This document shows positions 1 to 6,200 of a DNA stretch of 6,200 bases, in pieces. Made by a program: the position numbers and the translations under genes. The notes beneath the pieces are model-generated. The model searched no databases. It saw only the letters and a program-made list of their open reading frames with translations, and was not told the origin of the DNA. Positions within the stretch are counted from its first letter, which is position 1. Each line of letters begins with the position of its first letter. Source of the DNA: an uncultured Methylophaga sp. (GTDB lineage Bacteria > Pseudomonadota > Gammaproteobacteria > Nitrosococcales > Methylophagaceae). The stretch covers positions 1 to 6,200 of the forward strand of contig CAMPHB010000088.1 of assembly GCA_946885755.1 (NCBI GenBank). Reading direction: 5' to 3'.

Positions 1-152
1 GTTACAACCCCTACATCGAAAACATTCAAACAGAAAAGGGTGCCCTTTATCGGGTGCGTTTACCAGCCATCGCCAACCGTGCTGAGGCGGATGATATTGC
101 TGCGCGCATCGCAAAACAACTGGATATTAAAACGCAAGTCATCACACAATAA
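1..152 (+). CDS. C-terminal end of a SPOR-domain protein (DedD-like), partial
   Basis: The reading frame is open from the left edge (first full codon at base 3) to a TAA at 150-152, giving 49 visible residues. They contain GALYRVRL followed by an R-x-EAD-x-IA-x-RI-like helix and a final strand ending in QVITQ. This is the pattern of the last third of a SPOR domain, which binds glycan strands stripped of peptide side chains at the division septum. SPOR proteins are usually anchored in the inner membrane or are periplasmic or lipoproteins, but the N-terminal part that would show this lies outside the window. In many gammaproteobacteria the gene directly before cvpA-purF is dedD, a SPOR-domain division protein, so position and domain agree. 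Another SPOR protein such as RlpA cannot be excluded from this fragment, so no symbol is given. Confidence 0.7.
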   Translation, partial: YNPYIENIQTEKGALYRVRLPAIANRAEADDIAARIAKQLDIKTQVITQ

Positions 153-200
153 AGTCAGTTGTTACACTTTTGTTAACTGCTTCACAAACACTTAAAGCTG

Positions 201-230
201 TTGGGTCAGCCTGATGCTATCTGGTAAAAT
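201..230 (+). promoter_or_regulatory. Putative sigma70 promoter for cvpA-purF (extended -10)
   Basis: A TAAAAT hexamer at 225-230 matches TATAAT at five of six positions and is preceded by TGG at 222-224, the TGn of an extended -10. The best -35 candidate is a weak TTGGGT at 201-206 with an 18-base spacer. Extended -10 promoters often tolerate a poor -35. Transcription would begin near 237 and give a leader of about 30 bases before the cvpA ATG at 266. I found no convincing PurR-type operator (ACGCAAACGTTTGCGT consensus) in the gap, although enteric cvpA-purF operons have one. The call is pattern-based only. Confidence 0.45.
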
Positions 231-265
231 ACAGCGTTTAATTCGCAGTGTGGCGCGGAGTGCAT

Positions 266-772
266 ATGAACTGGGTTGATTTTTTGATCATCGGCATCAT
301 TTTGCTCTCCGCGACAATCAGTATCGTCCGGGGCTTTATTCGTGAGGTGCTGTCTTTACTAAGCTGGATTCTGGCTTTCTGGGTGGCGTTGATGTTTCAC
401 GCCAATCTGGCAAGTTTGCTGGTGTCCTATGTTGATACGCCATCAATAAGATTATTTGCCGCATTTTTTTTACTGTTTGTGGTGACCCTGATCCTGGGTG
501 CTTTAGTAAATCATCTTATTTCACAACTCGTCGAAAAAACTGGTTTAACGGGAACAGATCGGGCGCTGGGCATCATATTTGGCCTGATACGTGGCGCAGC
601 TATTGTCACTTTATTGGTACTGGTCGCAGGGCTGACACCGATGCCAGCAGATGCCTGGTGGCAAAATTCCCTGCTGATTGAACATTTTGAACAACTGGCT
701 ATGTGGGTGGTGGGTTTGTTGCCGGAAGACATTGCCACCCATATCAATTTCAACTCATCCTGGCAGGACTGA
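266..772 (+). CDS. cvpA: CvpA family inner-membrane protein
   Basis: This is a 168-residue integral membrane protein of the CvpA (colicin V production) family, close to the usual length of about 160. Four hydrophobic segments are visible at roughly residues 5-21, 28-44, 62-82 and 100-122. The family signatures are present: a WVD-type N-terminus, RGFIREVLSL (22-31) and the loop QLVEKTGLTGTDRALG (87-102) before the last helix. The family was named for a need in colicin V export and has since been linked to envelope homeostasis; its biochemical activity is not established. I chose ATG 266 over an in-frame GTG at 248 because GCGGAG at 255-260 is well spaced (5 bases) from it and because MNWVDFLI aligns with the N-terminus of the E. 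coli protein. The stop is 3 bases before purF, so the two genes are almost certainly cotranscribed, the conserved proteobacterial arrangement. Confidence 0.93.
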   Translation: MNWVDFLIIGIILLSATISIVRGFIREVLSLLSWILAFWVALMFHANLASLLVSYVDTPSIRLFAAFFLLFVVTLILGALVNHLISQLVEKTGLTGTDRALGIIFGLIRGAAIVTLLVLVAGLTPMPADAWWQNSLLIEHFEQLAMWVVGLLPEDIATHINFNSSWQD

Positions 773-775
773 TTT

Positions 776-2284
776 ATGTGCGGAATTATTGGTATTGTGG
801 GGCACTCGGAAGTTAATCAGGCATTGTATGATGGCCTGACGGTGCAGCAACACCGCGGACAGGATGCCGCAGGGATCATGACTTGCGATGCCGAGGGCCG
901 TTTTTATCTGCGCAAAGATAATGGACTGGTCAAAGATGTATTCCATACCCGCCATATGATTCGTCTGAAAGGCAATATGGGGATTGGCCATATTCGTTAT
1001 CCGACCGCTGGCTGCTCAACCTCGGCTGAGTCGCAGCCGTTTTATGTCAACTCTCCCTACGGTATTGCGCTGGCCCACAATGGTAATCTGACCAATACCA
1101 AACTGCTCAGCGACCAGTTGTTTAAAAGCGACCGTCGTCACCTCAATACCACCTCTGACTCAGAAGTATTGCTGAATGTTTTAGCGCATGAACTGCAAAC
1201 TGCCGGCAAGCTGAAACCGCAACCAGAAGATATTTTTAATGCCATCCGTCAGGTACACAAACGCTGCAAAGGCGCTTATGCAGCAGTCGCAATGATCGCC
1301 GGTGTCGGTATGCTGGCGTTTCGTGATCCCTATGGTATTCGTCCGGCGGTGATTGGTCAGCGTGATTCGGCTAGCGGCAAAGAATATATGTTTGCTTCGG
1401 AAAGTGTTGCCATTGATACGCTAGATTATGAATTGATGCGCGATATTGAACCGGGCGAATGTATTTTTATTGATACCCATGGTCAGTTCCATAGTCAGCA
1501 ATGCGCTGAAAACCCAGTCAAGTCGCCGTGTATCTTTGAATATGTCTATTTTGCCCGTCCTGATTCAATGATGGATGGTATTTCGGTCCATAAAAGCCGG
1601 ATGCGCATGGGCACCAAGCTCGCCGAAAAAATTAAACGTGAATGGCCGGATCATGACATTGATGTGGTGATCCCAATTCCTGATACCAGTCGCAGTGCGG
1701 CCTTGCAGTTGTCTTATGATTTGGGTGTCGTTTACCGGGAAGGTTTTATTAAAAATCGTTATATCGGCCGAACTTTTATTATGCCGGGGCAAACCCAGCG
1801 TAAAAAATCAGTGCGTCAGAAACTGAACCCGATTGATTTAGAGTTTCGTGGTAAGAATGTATTGCTGGTTGATGACTCTATCGTTCGCGGCACGACATCA
1901 CAGCAAATTGTGCAGATGGCGCGTGATGCCGGTGCTGAAAAAGTCTACCTGGCTTCTGCGGCACCGCCGGTCAGATTTCCGAATGTTTACGGTATTGATA
2001 TGCCGTCACCGACCGAGTTTGTTGCGCATAACCGGGATGTCGAGTCGATTGCTGCAGAACTCGGCGTCGATAAGTTGATCTATCAGGATCTGGCGGATTT
2101 AGTAGCGGCAATTAACAAGCGAAGTGACATTAAGCGTTTTGATACTTCTTGTTTCGACGGTGAATATATTACCGGCGATATTGATGCTGATTATCTGTAT
2201 TACATTGATGCACTGCGAAATGATGTCTCAAAGAGTAACAGTAATGAAGGTAATGCCATCATTGAATTACATAACGATGCTTGA
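776..2284 (+). CDS. purF: Amidophosphoribosyltransferase (glutamine PRPP amidotransferase)
   Basis: PurF is a cytosolic enzyme that catalyses the committed step of de novo purine synthesis: PRPP + glutamine + water give 5-phosphoribosylamine, glutamate and pyrophosphate. The protein has 502 residues, near the 505 of E. coli. It begins MCGIIGIVG, so Cys2 becomes the N-terminal nucleophile of the Ntn-type glutaminase domain once Met is removed. There is no propeptide of the Bacillus kind. Glutamine-site residues are visible at Arg74 (HIRYPTAG) and Asn102-Gly103 (AHNGNLTN). The C-terminal half is a type I phosphoribosyltransferase domain with the PRPP loop [14 protein letters not shown] at 362-375, including the Asp366-Asp367 pair, and the [15 protein letters not shown] segment before it. 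AGGA at 765-768 lies 7 bases before the ATG. The enzyme is usually feedback-inhibited by purine nucleotides. No frameshift or missing key residue was seen. Confidence 0.98.
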   Translation: MCGIIGIVGHSEVNQALYDGLTVQQHRGQDAAGIMTCDAEGRFYLRKDNGLVKDVFHTRHMIRLKGNMGIGHIRYPTAGCSTSAESQPFYVNSPYGIALAHNGNLTNTKLLSDQLFKSDRRHLNTTSDSEVLLNVLAHELQTAGKLKPQPEDIFNAIRQVHKRCKGAYAAVAMIAGVGMLAFRDPYGIRPAVIGQRDSASGKEYMFASESVAIDTLDYELMRDIEPGECIFIDTHGQFHSQQCAENPVKSPCIFEYVYFARPDSMMDGISVHKSRMRMGTKLAEKIKREWPDHDIDVVIPIPDTSRSAALQLSYDLGVVYREGFIKNRYIGRTFIMPGQTQRKKSVRQKLNPIDLEFRGKNVLLVDDSIVRGTTSQQIVQMARDAGAEKVYLASAAPPVRFPNVYGIDMPSPTEFVAHNRDVESIAAELGVDKLIYQDLADLVAAINKRSDIKRFDTSCFDGEYITGDIDADYLYYIDALRNDVSKSNSNEGNAIIELHNDA

Positions 2285-2296
2285 TGGTCAGAAACT

Positions 2297-2309
2297 AATA
2301 AAATTTATT
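2297..2309. repeat. AT-rich perfect dyad, 6-bp arms
   Basis: AATAAA and TTTATT flank a single central A, giving a perfect 13-base palindrome made only of A and T. It lies 13 bases after the purF stop and about 60 bases upstream of the predicted yceD -10 (2369-2374). It could be a regulator-binding site or an UP-like AT-rich element, or simply chance in AT-rich intergenic DNA. The symmetry is seen directly; any function is a guess. Confidence 0.35.
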
Positions 2310-2310
2310 T

Positions 2311-2349
2311 GCAAAGTAGGACGGCTGTTTTAAGCGGCTTTTACTTTGC
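2311..2349. repeat. Inverted repeat between purF and yceD; possible terminator or operator
   Basis: GCAAAGTA (2311-2318) and TACTTTGC (2342-2349) are perfect 8-bp inverted arms separated by 23 bases. The interior can pair further, imperfectly, around GGCT (2323-2326) and AGC (2333-2335). As RNA this could form a hairpin of about 39 nt after purF. The bases after the 3' arm (TGTTTATAGC) are only moderately T-rich, so a classical Rho-independent terminator is not clear on either strand. The 3' arm overlaps the proposed -35 of the yceD promoter, so an operator role is an alternative. Confidence 0.45.
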
Positions 2350-2374
2350 TGTTTATAGCGAATTCTTATATAAT
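2346..2374 (+). promoter_or_regulatory. Putative sigma70 promoter for yceD-rpmF-plsX-fab operon
   Basis: A perfect TATAAT at 2369-2374 is preceded, after a 17-base spacer, by TTGCTG at 2346-2351, which keeps the TTG of the -35 consensus. A start point 6 to 8 bases after the -10 would fall at about 2380-2382, only 3 to 5 bases before the yceD ATG at 2385. The promoter sits exactly where a new transcription unit is expected, in the only sizeable gap between purF and the fab genes. The extremely short leader is unusual. Confidence 0.6.
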
Positions 2375-2384
2375 CCCGTCGATT

Positions 2385-2903
2385 ATGCATCAGCAACTGC
2401 CCAGAGAGATTGATCCGTTTCGTTTTGCCCATAACGGCTTGCGTTTAACCGGGCAAATTCCGTTGTCATCCATGCGCCGTTTGGCAGATTTATTGGTTAA
2501 TGATGATGGCATGGTGGATGTCGATATGTTGTTTGATATAGACGAAACCGGCTTGCCGTTTATGCAGGGCCAGTTTAAAACCAGCATACAGCTGATATGT
2601 GAACGTTGTATGTCGCCGATGGATCTGCAACTCGATATTTCGACATTGCTTGGTATTATCCGCCACGAACGTAAGGTGGAAGGTCTGGCGGATCAGTATG
2701 AGCCGTGGATCATTGAAGATGCCAAGCAGGTAGACCCGGCACAGATGGTCGAGGATGAATTGATGTTGGCACTGCCGATTGTGCCGAAACATGATTATGC
2801 CTGTTTGTCAGATGATGTCTGGCAGTCAGGAGAAGAAGAAAGCGAAGCCGACAAACCGGCTTCACCCTTTGCAGTATTGGCTGCATTGAAAGCAAAGAAG
2901 TAA
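2385..2903 (+). CDS. yceD: YceD/DUF177 family 23S rRNA accumulation protein
   Basis: The 172-residue product matches the YceD (DUF177) family in length and layout; E. coli YceD has 173 residues. The N-terminus LPREIDPFRFAHNGLRLTG aligns with the family's LP-x-x-x-DP-x-x-A start. A central C72-ER-C75 pair lies in QLICERCMSPM, MVEDELMLALPIVPKHD follows with a further Cys140, and the C-terminus PFAVLAALKAKK is the family's ending. The protein acts in the cytosol; bacterial and plastid members are linked to 23S rRNA processing or accumulation, but the mechanism is not settled. It is nearly always next to rpmF, as here (33-base gap). ATG 2385 is chosen because it aligns with the E. coli start; an in-frame TTG at 2346 would place the promoter inside the gene. 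No Shine-Dalgarno sequence precedes the ATG, which suggests a leaderless or nearly leaderless message. Confidence 0.93.
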   Translation: MHQQLPREIDPFRFAHNGLRLTGQIPLSSMRRLADLLVNDDGMVDVDMLFDIDETGLPFMQGQFKTSIQLICERCMSPMDLQLDISTLLGIIRHERKVEGLADQYEPWIIEDAKQVDPAQMVEDELMLALPIVPKHDYACLSDDVWQSGEEESEADKPASPFAVLAALKAKK

Positions 2904-2936
2904 GTTTATTTAGATTCAGGTTTAGGAGTTACACCC

Positions 2937-3116
2937 ATGGCTGTCCAAAAGAGTAAAAAGAGTCAATCACGCCGCGGCATGCGTCGTTCACACGATGCAC
3001 TCAGCGCTACTACACTGTCAGTTGACAGCACTTCAGGTGAGTTGCATCGCCGTCACCATGTCACCGCAGACGGTTTTTACCGTGGTCGTAAAGTTGTTGC
3101 TGAAAAGAGTGAATAA
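2937..3116 (+). CDS. rpmF: 50S ribosomal protein L32
   Basis: This small gene encodes 59 residues, close to the 57 of E. coli L32, a component of the large ribosomal subunit. It begins MAVQKSKKS and has the diagnostic [11 protein letters not shown] block (residues 12-22). The conserved C-terminal part [17 protein letters not shown] (38-54) follows. The protein is strongly basic and contains no cysteine, so it is the zinc-free form of L32 rather than the CxxC zinc-ribbon form found in many other bacteria. AGGAG at 2924-2928 lies 8 bases before the ATG, a strong ribosome binding site suited to a highly translated gene. It sits between yceD and plsX as in E. coli, and its stop is 11 bases before the plsX start. 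The tail EKSE after RGRKVVA is slightly longer than the E. coli ending. Confidence 0.97.
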   Translation: MAVQKSKKSQSRRGMRRSHDALSATTLSVDSTSGELHRRHHVTADGFYRGRKVVAEKSE

Positions 3117-3127
3117 GGCGTAACGCA

Positions 3128-4147
3128 TTGACGCTTAAAATTGCTATTGATGCAATGGGCGGGGATCACGGACCTCAGGTTGTGATCCCCGCTGCCATAT
3201 CAGCCCTAGAAAAGCATCCCGATATAGAGCTGATTCTGGTAGGTGATGAAACTACTTTGCAAGCTGCACTGACGCAGCAAACGCCCGAAAATCAGGCAAG
3301 GCTGCAGATTCATTATGCTTCTCAGATAGTGGCAATGGATGAGTCACCACAAACGGCCTTACGCAGTAAAAAAGATTCGTCCATGCGGGTTGCCATTAAT
3401 CTGGTAAAAGAGGGCGTTGCAGCAGCTTGTGTCAGTGCCGGTAATACCGGCGCATTGATGGCGACTGCCCGTTTTGTTTTGAAAACACTGCCGGGTATTG
3501 AGCGGCCGGCGATTGTCACTGCATTGCCGACCATGAAAGGCCATACTTATGTATTGGATCTCGGGGCCAATGTCGATTCCAGTGCCGAACATCTGGTGCA
3601 ATTTGCGCTGATGGGTTCTGTTCTGGCTGAACTGGTGGATGGTAAAAAACAACCATCAGTCGGTTTGCTGAATATCGGCGCCGAAGAAATTAAAGGCAGC
3701 GAACGGGTCAAAGAAGCTGCCCGACTGCTTGGTCAGACTGATTTGAACTATATCGGTTTTGTCGAAGGTGACGGCTTATACAAAGGCGAAGTTGATGTGC
3801 TGGTCTGCGACGGCTTTGTCGGCAACGTTTTATTAAAAGCCAGCGAGGGCGTGGCGCATATGATCCGTCATTATCTGCGTAACTCTTTCAAACGTAACCT
3901 GTTTACCAAAGCGGCTGCCATGGTTGCCTATCCGGTGCTCAAACATTTCCGTAAAGAACTGGACCCGCGCGCCTATAACGGTGCTAACTTCATCGGTCTG
4001 CAAGGCATTGTCATCAAAAGCCATGGTGGTGCTGACAGCTTCGCGTTTGCCAATGCCATTAATATTGCTGTGATTGAAGCCCGTAAAGATGTGCCCAAAC
4101 ACATCAGCAAACATCTGGAAACCCTGCAGGAAGGGCAGGTACTGTGA
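3128..4147 (+). CDS. plsX: Phosphate acyltransferase PlsX (acyl-ACP:phosphate)
   Basis: PlsX transfers the acyl chain from acyl-ACP to inorganic phosphate, giving acyl-phosphate for the PlsY step of phospholipid synthesis. It is a soluble, peripheral membrane enzyme. The 339-residue product has the family motifs DAMGGDHGP (8-16), SAGNTGALM (103-111), VLDLGANVD (142-150), VCDGFVGN (226-233) and [11 protein letters not shown]...KSHGGAD (ending near 303). The start is TTG at 3128. No ATG or GTG is available in frame between the upstream TGA (3110-3112) and this codon, and [13 protein letters not shown] aligns with the E. coli N-terminus. A modest AAGG at 3115-3118 overlaps the rpmF stop, 9 bases before the TTG, so initiation probably depends on ribosomes finishing rpmF. 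A perfect 11-bp inverted repeat falls within codons 11-22. The end overlaps fabH by 4 bases. Confidence 0.96.
   Translation: MTLKIAIDAMGGDHGPQVVIPAAISALEKHPDIELILVGDETTLQAALTQQTPENQARLQIHYASQIVAMDESPQTALRSKKDSSMRVAINLVKEGVAAACVSAGNTGALMATARFVLKTLPGIERPAIVTALPTMKGHTYVLDLGANVDSSAEHLVQFALMGSVLAELVDGKKQPSVGLLNIGAEEIKGSERVKEAARLLGQTDLNYIGFVEGDGLYKGEVDVLVCDGFVGNVLLKASEGVAHMIRHYLRNSFKRNLFTKAAAMVAYPVLKHFRKELDPRAYNGANFIGLQGIVIKSHGGADSFAFANAINIAVIEARKDVPKHISKHLETLQEGQVL
3159..3192 (+). repeat. Perfect 11-bp inverted repeat (RNA hairpin) in the 5' end of plsX
   Basis: GCGGGGATCAC at 3159-3169 is exactly complementary to GTGATCCCCGC at 3182-3192, with a 12-base loop between them. Eight of the eleven pairs are G-C, so the RNA hairpin should be stable. 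The loop contains ACCT-C-AGGT (3172-3180), an almost concentric second dyad. It starts 29 bases after the TTG start codon and covers codons 11-22, which encode the conserved GGDHGP region. No T-tract follows, so it is not an intrinsic terminator. Confidence 0.8.
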
Positions 4148-5103
4148 TTTATTCCAGAATCGCAGGCACTGGCAGTTACTTGCCGGAAAAAGCGCTGAGC
4201 AATACCGATCTGGAAAAAATGGTCGACACCAGTGACCAGTGGATCCGTGAACGTACCGGCATTATCAAACGCCATATTGCGGGAGATAATGAAACCACGA
4301 CAGACTTGGCATACAACGCCGCCGTCAATGCGATTGATGCCGCCGGCCTCAGTAATCAGGATATCGATCTGATTATTGTTGCGACCACGACGCCGACTAA
4401 AATTTTCCCCAGTACGGCATCATTAGTACAACAAAAACTCGGTATTCATGGCTGTCCGGCATTTGATATTCAAGCGGTTTGCACTGGTTTTGTTTACGGT
4501 TTGACCGTCGCCGATAAATTTATCAAATCCGGCAGCGCCAAAAATGTTTTGGTGATTGGTGCTGAGACGTTTTCACGCATCATTGACTGGACCGATCGCA
4601 ATACCTGCGTACTATTTGGTGATGGTGCCGGTGCCGTCGTGCTGCAGGCTTCCGAAACCCCCGGTATTTTATCGACGCATATTCATTGTGATGGCAGTTT
4701 TAATGAATTGCTGCATGTGCCGACCGGTCCCGGCTCTGTGGTGACGGGTGATGCTGCCTATGTTGATATGCAGGGCAATGAAGTATTCAAAATTGCTGTC
4801 AAAACCCTCAGCCTGATTGCCGATGAAACCCTTGAAGCCAACCAGTTAGAAAAACACGATATCGACTGGCTGGTGCCGCATCAAGCCAATATTCGTATTA
4901 TTGCCGCTACTGCCCGTAAGCTAAGTATGTCTATGGATAAAGTTGTCGTCACAGTTGACGAACATGGCAATACCTCGGCGGCTTCGATTCCGCTGGCATT
5001 AGACACGGCAGTCCGAGATGGTCGTATTCAGCGCGGTGAAAAACTGCTACTGGAAGCCTTTGGTGGCGGTTTTACCTGGGGTTCGGCACTGATTCAGTTT
5101 TAA
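4144..5103 (+). CDS. fabH: 3-oxoacyl-ACP synthase III (beta-ketoacyl-ACP synthase III)
   Basis: FabH starts type II fatty acid synthesis in the cytosol by condensing an acyl-CoA primer, normally acetyl-CoA, with malonyl-ACP to give acetoacetyl-ACP. The product has 319 residues, within two of E. coli FabH. The thiolase-fold catalytic triad is visible: Cys113 in AVCTGF, His246 in VPHQANIRI and Asn276 in GNTSAAS, with the same 30-residue His-Asn spacing as E. coli (244 and 274). The N-terminal [11 protein letters not shown] (30-40) and the late [14 protein letters not shown] ending are also typical. The start is GTG at 4144, overlapping the plsX stop as GTGA. AGGAAGGG at 4128-4135 gives a good ribosome binding site 8 bases upstream. 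Primer preference for straight or branched chains cannot be read from this sequence. Confidence 0.97.
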   Translation: MIYSRIAGTGSYLPEKALSNTDLEKMVDTSDQWIRERTGIIKRHIAGDNETTTDLAYNAAVNAIDAAGLSNQDIDLIIVATTTPTKIFPSTASLVQQKLGIHGCPAFDIQAVCTGFVYGLTVADKFIKSGSAKNVLVIGAETFSRIIDWTDRNTCVLFGDGAGAVVLQASETPGILSTHIHCDGSFNELLHVPTGPGSVVTGDAAYVDMQGNEVFKIAVKTLSLIADETLEANQLEKHDIDWLVPHQANIRIIAATARKLSMSMDKVVVTVDEHGNTSAASIPLALDTAVRDGRIQRGEKLLLEAFGGGFTWGSALIQF

Positions 5104-5125
5104 GCAGAGATTTTAGGATTTAAAC

Positions 5126-6067
5126 ATGCAATCAGCTTTTGTATTTCCGGGACAAGGTTCACAATCAATTGGCATGCTGGCCGACCTGGCTGCGGCATTT
5201 CCGGTAGTTGAACAGACTTTCGCAGAAGCCTCTGAGGCGCTGGGTTATGACTTATGGCAACTGGTACAAAATGGTCCCGAAGCCGATTTAAATCAAACCG
5301 ATAAAACCCAGCCCGCTATGCTGGCCGCCGGAATTGCCGTCTGGCGTGTCTGGCAATCTCAAAACAGTTTTCAACCTGCGTTTCTGGCAGGCCACAGTTT
5401 AGGCGAATACAGCGCACTGGTGGCCGCTGGTGCTATTGAGTTTAAAGATGCCATAAAGCTGGTCGCTAAACGTGGCGAATTAATGCAACAAGCGGTGCCA
5501 GCCGGCGAAGGTGCTATGGCAGCGATTCTAGGTCTTGAAGATGCACAGGTTATTGATATTTGTCAGCAGGCCAGTGCCACTGGCGTTGTTGAAGCCGTTA
5601 ACTTTAACTCTCCCGGACAGGTCGTGATTGCCGGTGCTACAGGCGCGGTTAATCAGGCGATTGAACTGGCAACCGCAGCCGGTGCCAAACGGGCTTTATT
5701 ATTGCCAGTCAGCGTGCCATCACATTGCGCGCTGATGCAGCCCGCTGCAGAGCAACTGGCCAAAGAACTGGCCAGCACGACTATCCAGGCGCCACATATT
5801 CCGGTGATTCACAATGCCAGCGTGACCAGCAGCACCGATGCAAATGAAATCCGCGAATTATTAGCCAAACAATTATTTAATCCAGTGCGCTGGGTTGAAA
5901 CGGTTAATTTTCTGGCTGCGCAGGGCGTAGATACGCTGGTTGAATGCGGTCCCGGCAAGGTATTGGCAGGCCTTGCCAAACGCATTGATAAAAGCTTAAA
6001 CGCACAGCCGCTGTTTGATGTGGCCAGTCTGGAAAAAACCAAACAGTTAGCAGGAGATAATGCATGA
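5126..6067 (+). CDS. fabD: Malonyl-CoA:ACP transacylase
   Basis: FabD moves the malonyl group from malonyl-CoA to acyl carrier protein, supplying the extender unit used by FabH and the elongating synthases. The product has 313 residues, a normal length for the family. The oxyanion-hole Gln10 lies in FPGQGSQ, the nucleophile Ser91 in GHSLGEYSAL, the malonate-binding Arg116 in AKRGELMQ and the catalytic His200 in VPSHCALM. Each is one position lower than in E. coli (Gln11, Ser92, Arg117, His201). A C-terminal VECGPGKVLAGLAKRI motif is also standard. AGGA at 5115-5118 lies 7 bases before the ATG. A 22-base gap separates it from fabH, with no promoter or terminator visible, and its stop overlaps fabG as ATGA. 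Confidence 0.98.
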   Translation: MQSAFVFPGQGSQSIGMLADLAAAFPVVEQTFAEASEALGYDLWQLVQNGPEADLNQTDKTQPAMLAAGIAVWRVWQSQNSFQPAFLAGHSLGEYSALVAAGAIEFKDAIKLVAKRGELMQQAVPAGEGAMAAILGLEDAQVIDICQQASATGVVEAVNFNSPGQVVIAGATGAVNQAIELATAAGAKRALLLPVSVPSHCALMQPAAEQLAKELASTTIQAPHIPVIHNASVTSSTDANEIRELLAKQLFNPVRWVETVNFLAAQGVDTLVECGPGKVLAGLAKRIDKSLNAQPLFDVASLEKTKQLAGDNA

Positions 6068-6200
6068 GTTTACAAGGCAAAACCGCGCTGGTTACCGGCG
6101 CCACCCGGGGTATCGGTAAAGCCATTGCCCTGAGTTTGGGTGAGCAGGGCGCTACCGTTATCGGTACCGCCACCTCTGACAATGGCGCAGCCACCATTTC
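6064..6200 (+). CDS. fabG: 3-oxoacyl-ACP reductase, N-terminal part (cut by window edge)
   Basis: FabG reduces 3-oxoacyl-ACP to 3-hydroxyacyl-ACP with NADPH, the first reduction in each fatty acid elongation cycle. Only 45 residues are inside the window. They show the short-chain dehydrogenase Rossmann start, with the cofactor motif TGATRGIG at residues 11-18. VIGTATSDNGA follows, matching the corresponding VIGTATSENGA segment of E. coli FabG. The catalytic Ser-Tyr-Lys residues lie beyond the edge. AGGAG at 6052-6056 is 7 bases before the ATG, which overlaps the fabD stop by 4 bases, so translational coupling is likely. Many short-chain dehydrogenases share the first motif, but the position after fabD makes fabG the clear choice. 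In related genomes acpP and fabF follow. Confidence 0.95.
   Translation, partial: MSLQGKTALVTGATRGIGKAIALSLGEQGATVIGTATSDNGAATI

Noticed and set aside
156..179. CAGTT...AACTG inverted repeat after the SPOR gene as a terminator
   Set aside because: Only 5 perfect base pairs with a 14-base loop and no following T-tract, so it is too weak to call.
248..265. GTG at 248 as the cvpA start
   Set aside because: The downstream ATG at 266 has a well-spaced GGAG and aligns with the family N-terminus; the extra six residues do not.
1565..1792. Minus-strand open frame inside purF as a gene
   Set aside because: It lies wholly within a strongly supported enzyme gene, has no recognisable motif and no ribosome binding context; it is a coding shadow.
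2346..2384. TTG at 2346 as the yceD start
   Set aside because: It would put the TATAAT promoter inside the gene and add 13 residues not matching the family; ATG 2385 fits the homologues.
2490..2792. Minus-strand open frame of 100 codons opposite yceD
   Set aside because: No family resemblance seen, and it is antisense to a well-supported gene; treated as a shadow.
3159..3192. plsX hairpin as an intrinsic transcription terminator
   Set aside because: No T-run follows the 3' arm, and the element lies inside an intact essential reading frame.
3833..4275. Overlapping minus-strand open frames opposite plsX and fabH
   Set aside because: They are antisense to conserved catalytic genes and show no domain or start signal of their own.
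5904..6197. Minus-strand open frame opposite fabD/fabG
   Set aside because: It spans the conserved fabD end and fabG start on the other strand and resembles no known protein; a shadow.
1..6200. A novel defence, mobile or biosynthetic system
   Set aside because: Every sizeable reading frame supported here is a recognisable housekeeping gene, and no gap is longer than about 115 bases.

Overview
This window looks like chromosomal core DNA from a gammaproteobacterium of moderate GC content. The protein sequences resemble Enterobacteria- and Pseudomonas-type homologues throughout, and two gene orders typical of that class are present: (SPOR protein)-cvpA-purF and yceD-rpmF-plsX-fabH-fabD-fabG. 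A marine or methylotrophic gammaproteobacterial lineage would fit, but I cannot name a genus from sequence alone. All genes lie on the + strand. I see no mobile element, CRISPR array, tRNA or rRNA, and no sign of recent transfer.

Layout. Bases 1-152 hold the last codons of a SPOR-domain (DedD-like) protein. A gap of about 110 bases carries a plausible extended -10 promoter. It is followed by cvpA (membrane protein, 266-772) and purF (first committed step of purine synthesis, 776-2284), separated by only 3 bases. The next 100 bases (2285-2384) form a compact regulatory junction with an AT-rich dyad, a larger inverted repeat and a perfect TATAAT. The second operon then starts: yceD/DUF177 (2385-2903), rpmF (ribosomal protein L32, 2937-3116), plsX (3128-4147), fabH (4144-5103), fabD (5126-6067) and the start of fabG (6064 to the window edge).

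How the genes work together. The second operon couples large-subunit ribosome assembly (YceD, L32) with membrane lipid synthesis. FabD makes malonyl-ACP, FabH condenses it with acetyl-CoA to start fatty acid synthesis, FabG performs the first reduction of each cycle, and PlsX converts finished acyl-ACP to acyl-phosphate for phospholipid synthesis. Translational coupling is likely at rpmF/plsX (11-base gap, TTG start), plsX/fabH (4-base overlap, GTG start) and fabD/fabG (4-base overlap).

I did not find a novel multigene system. The points worth a second look are small-scale: a perfect 11-bp hairpin just inside plsX, a yceD start only a few bases from its predicted transcription start and without a Shine-Dalgarno sequence, an inverted repeat overlapping the -35 of that promoter, and the direct junction of purF with the yceD-fab cluster.
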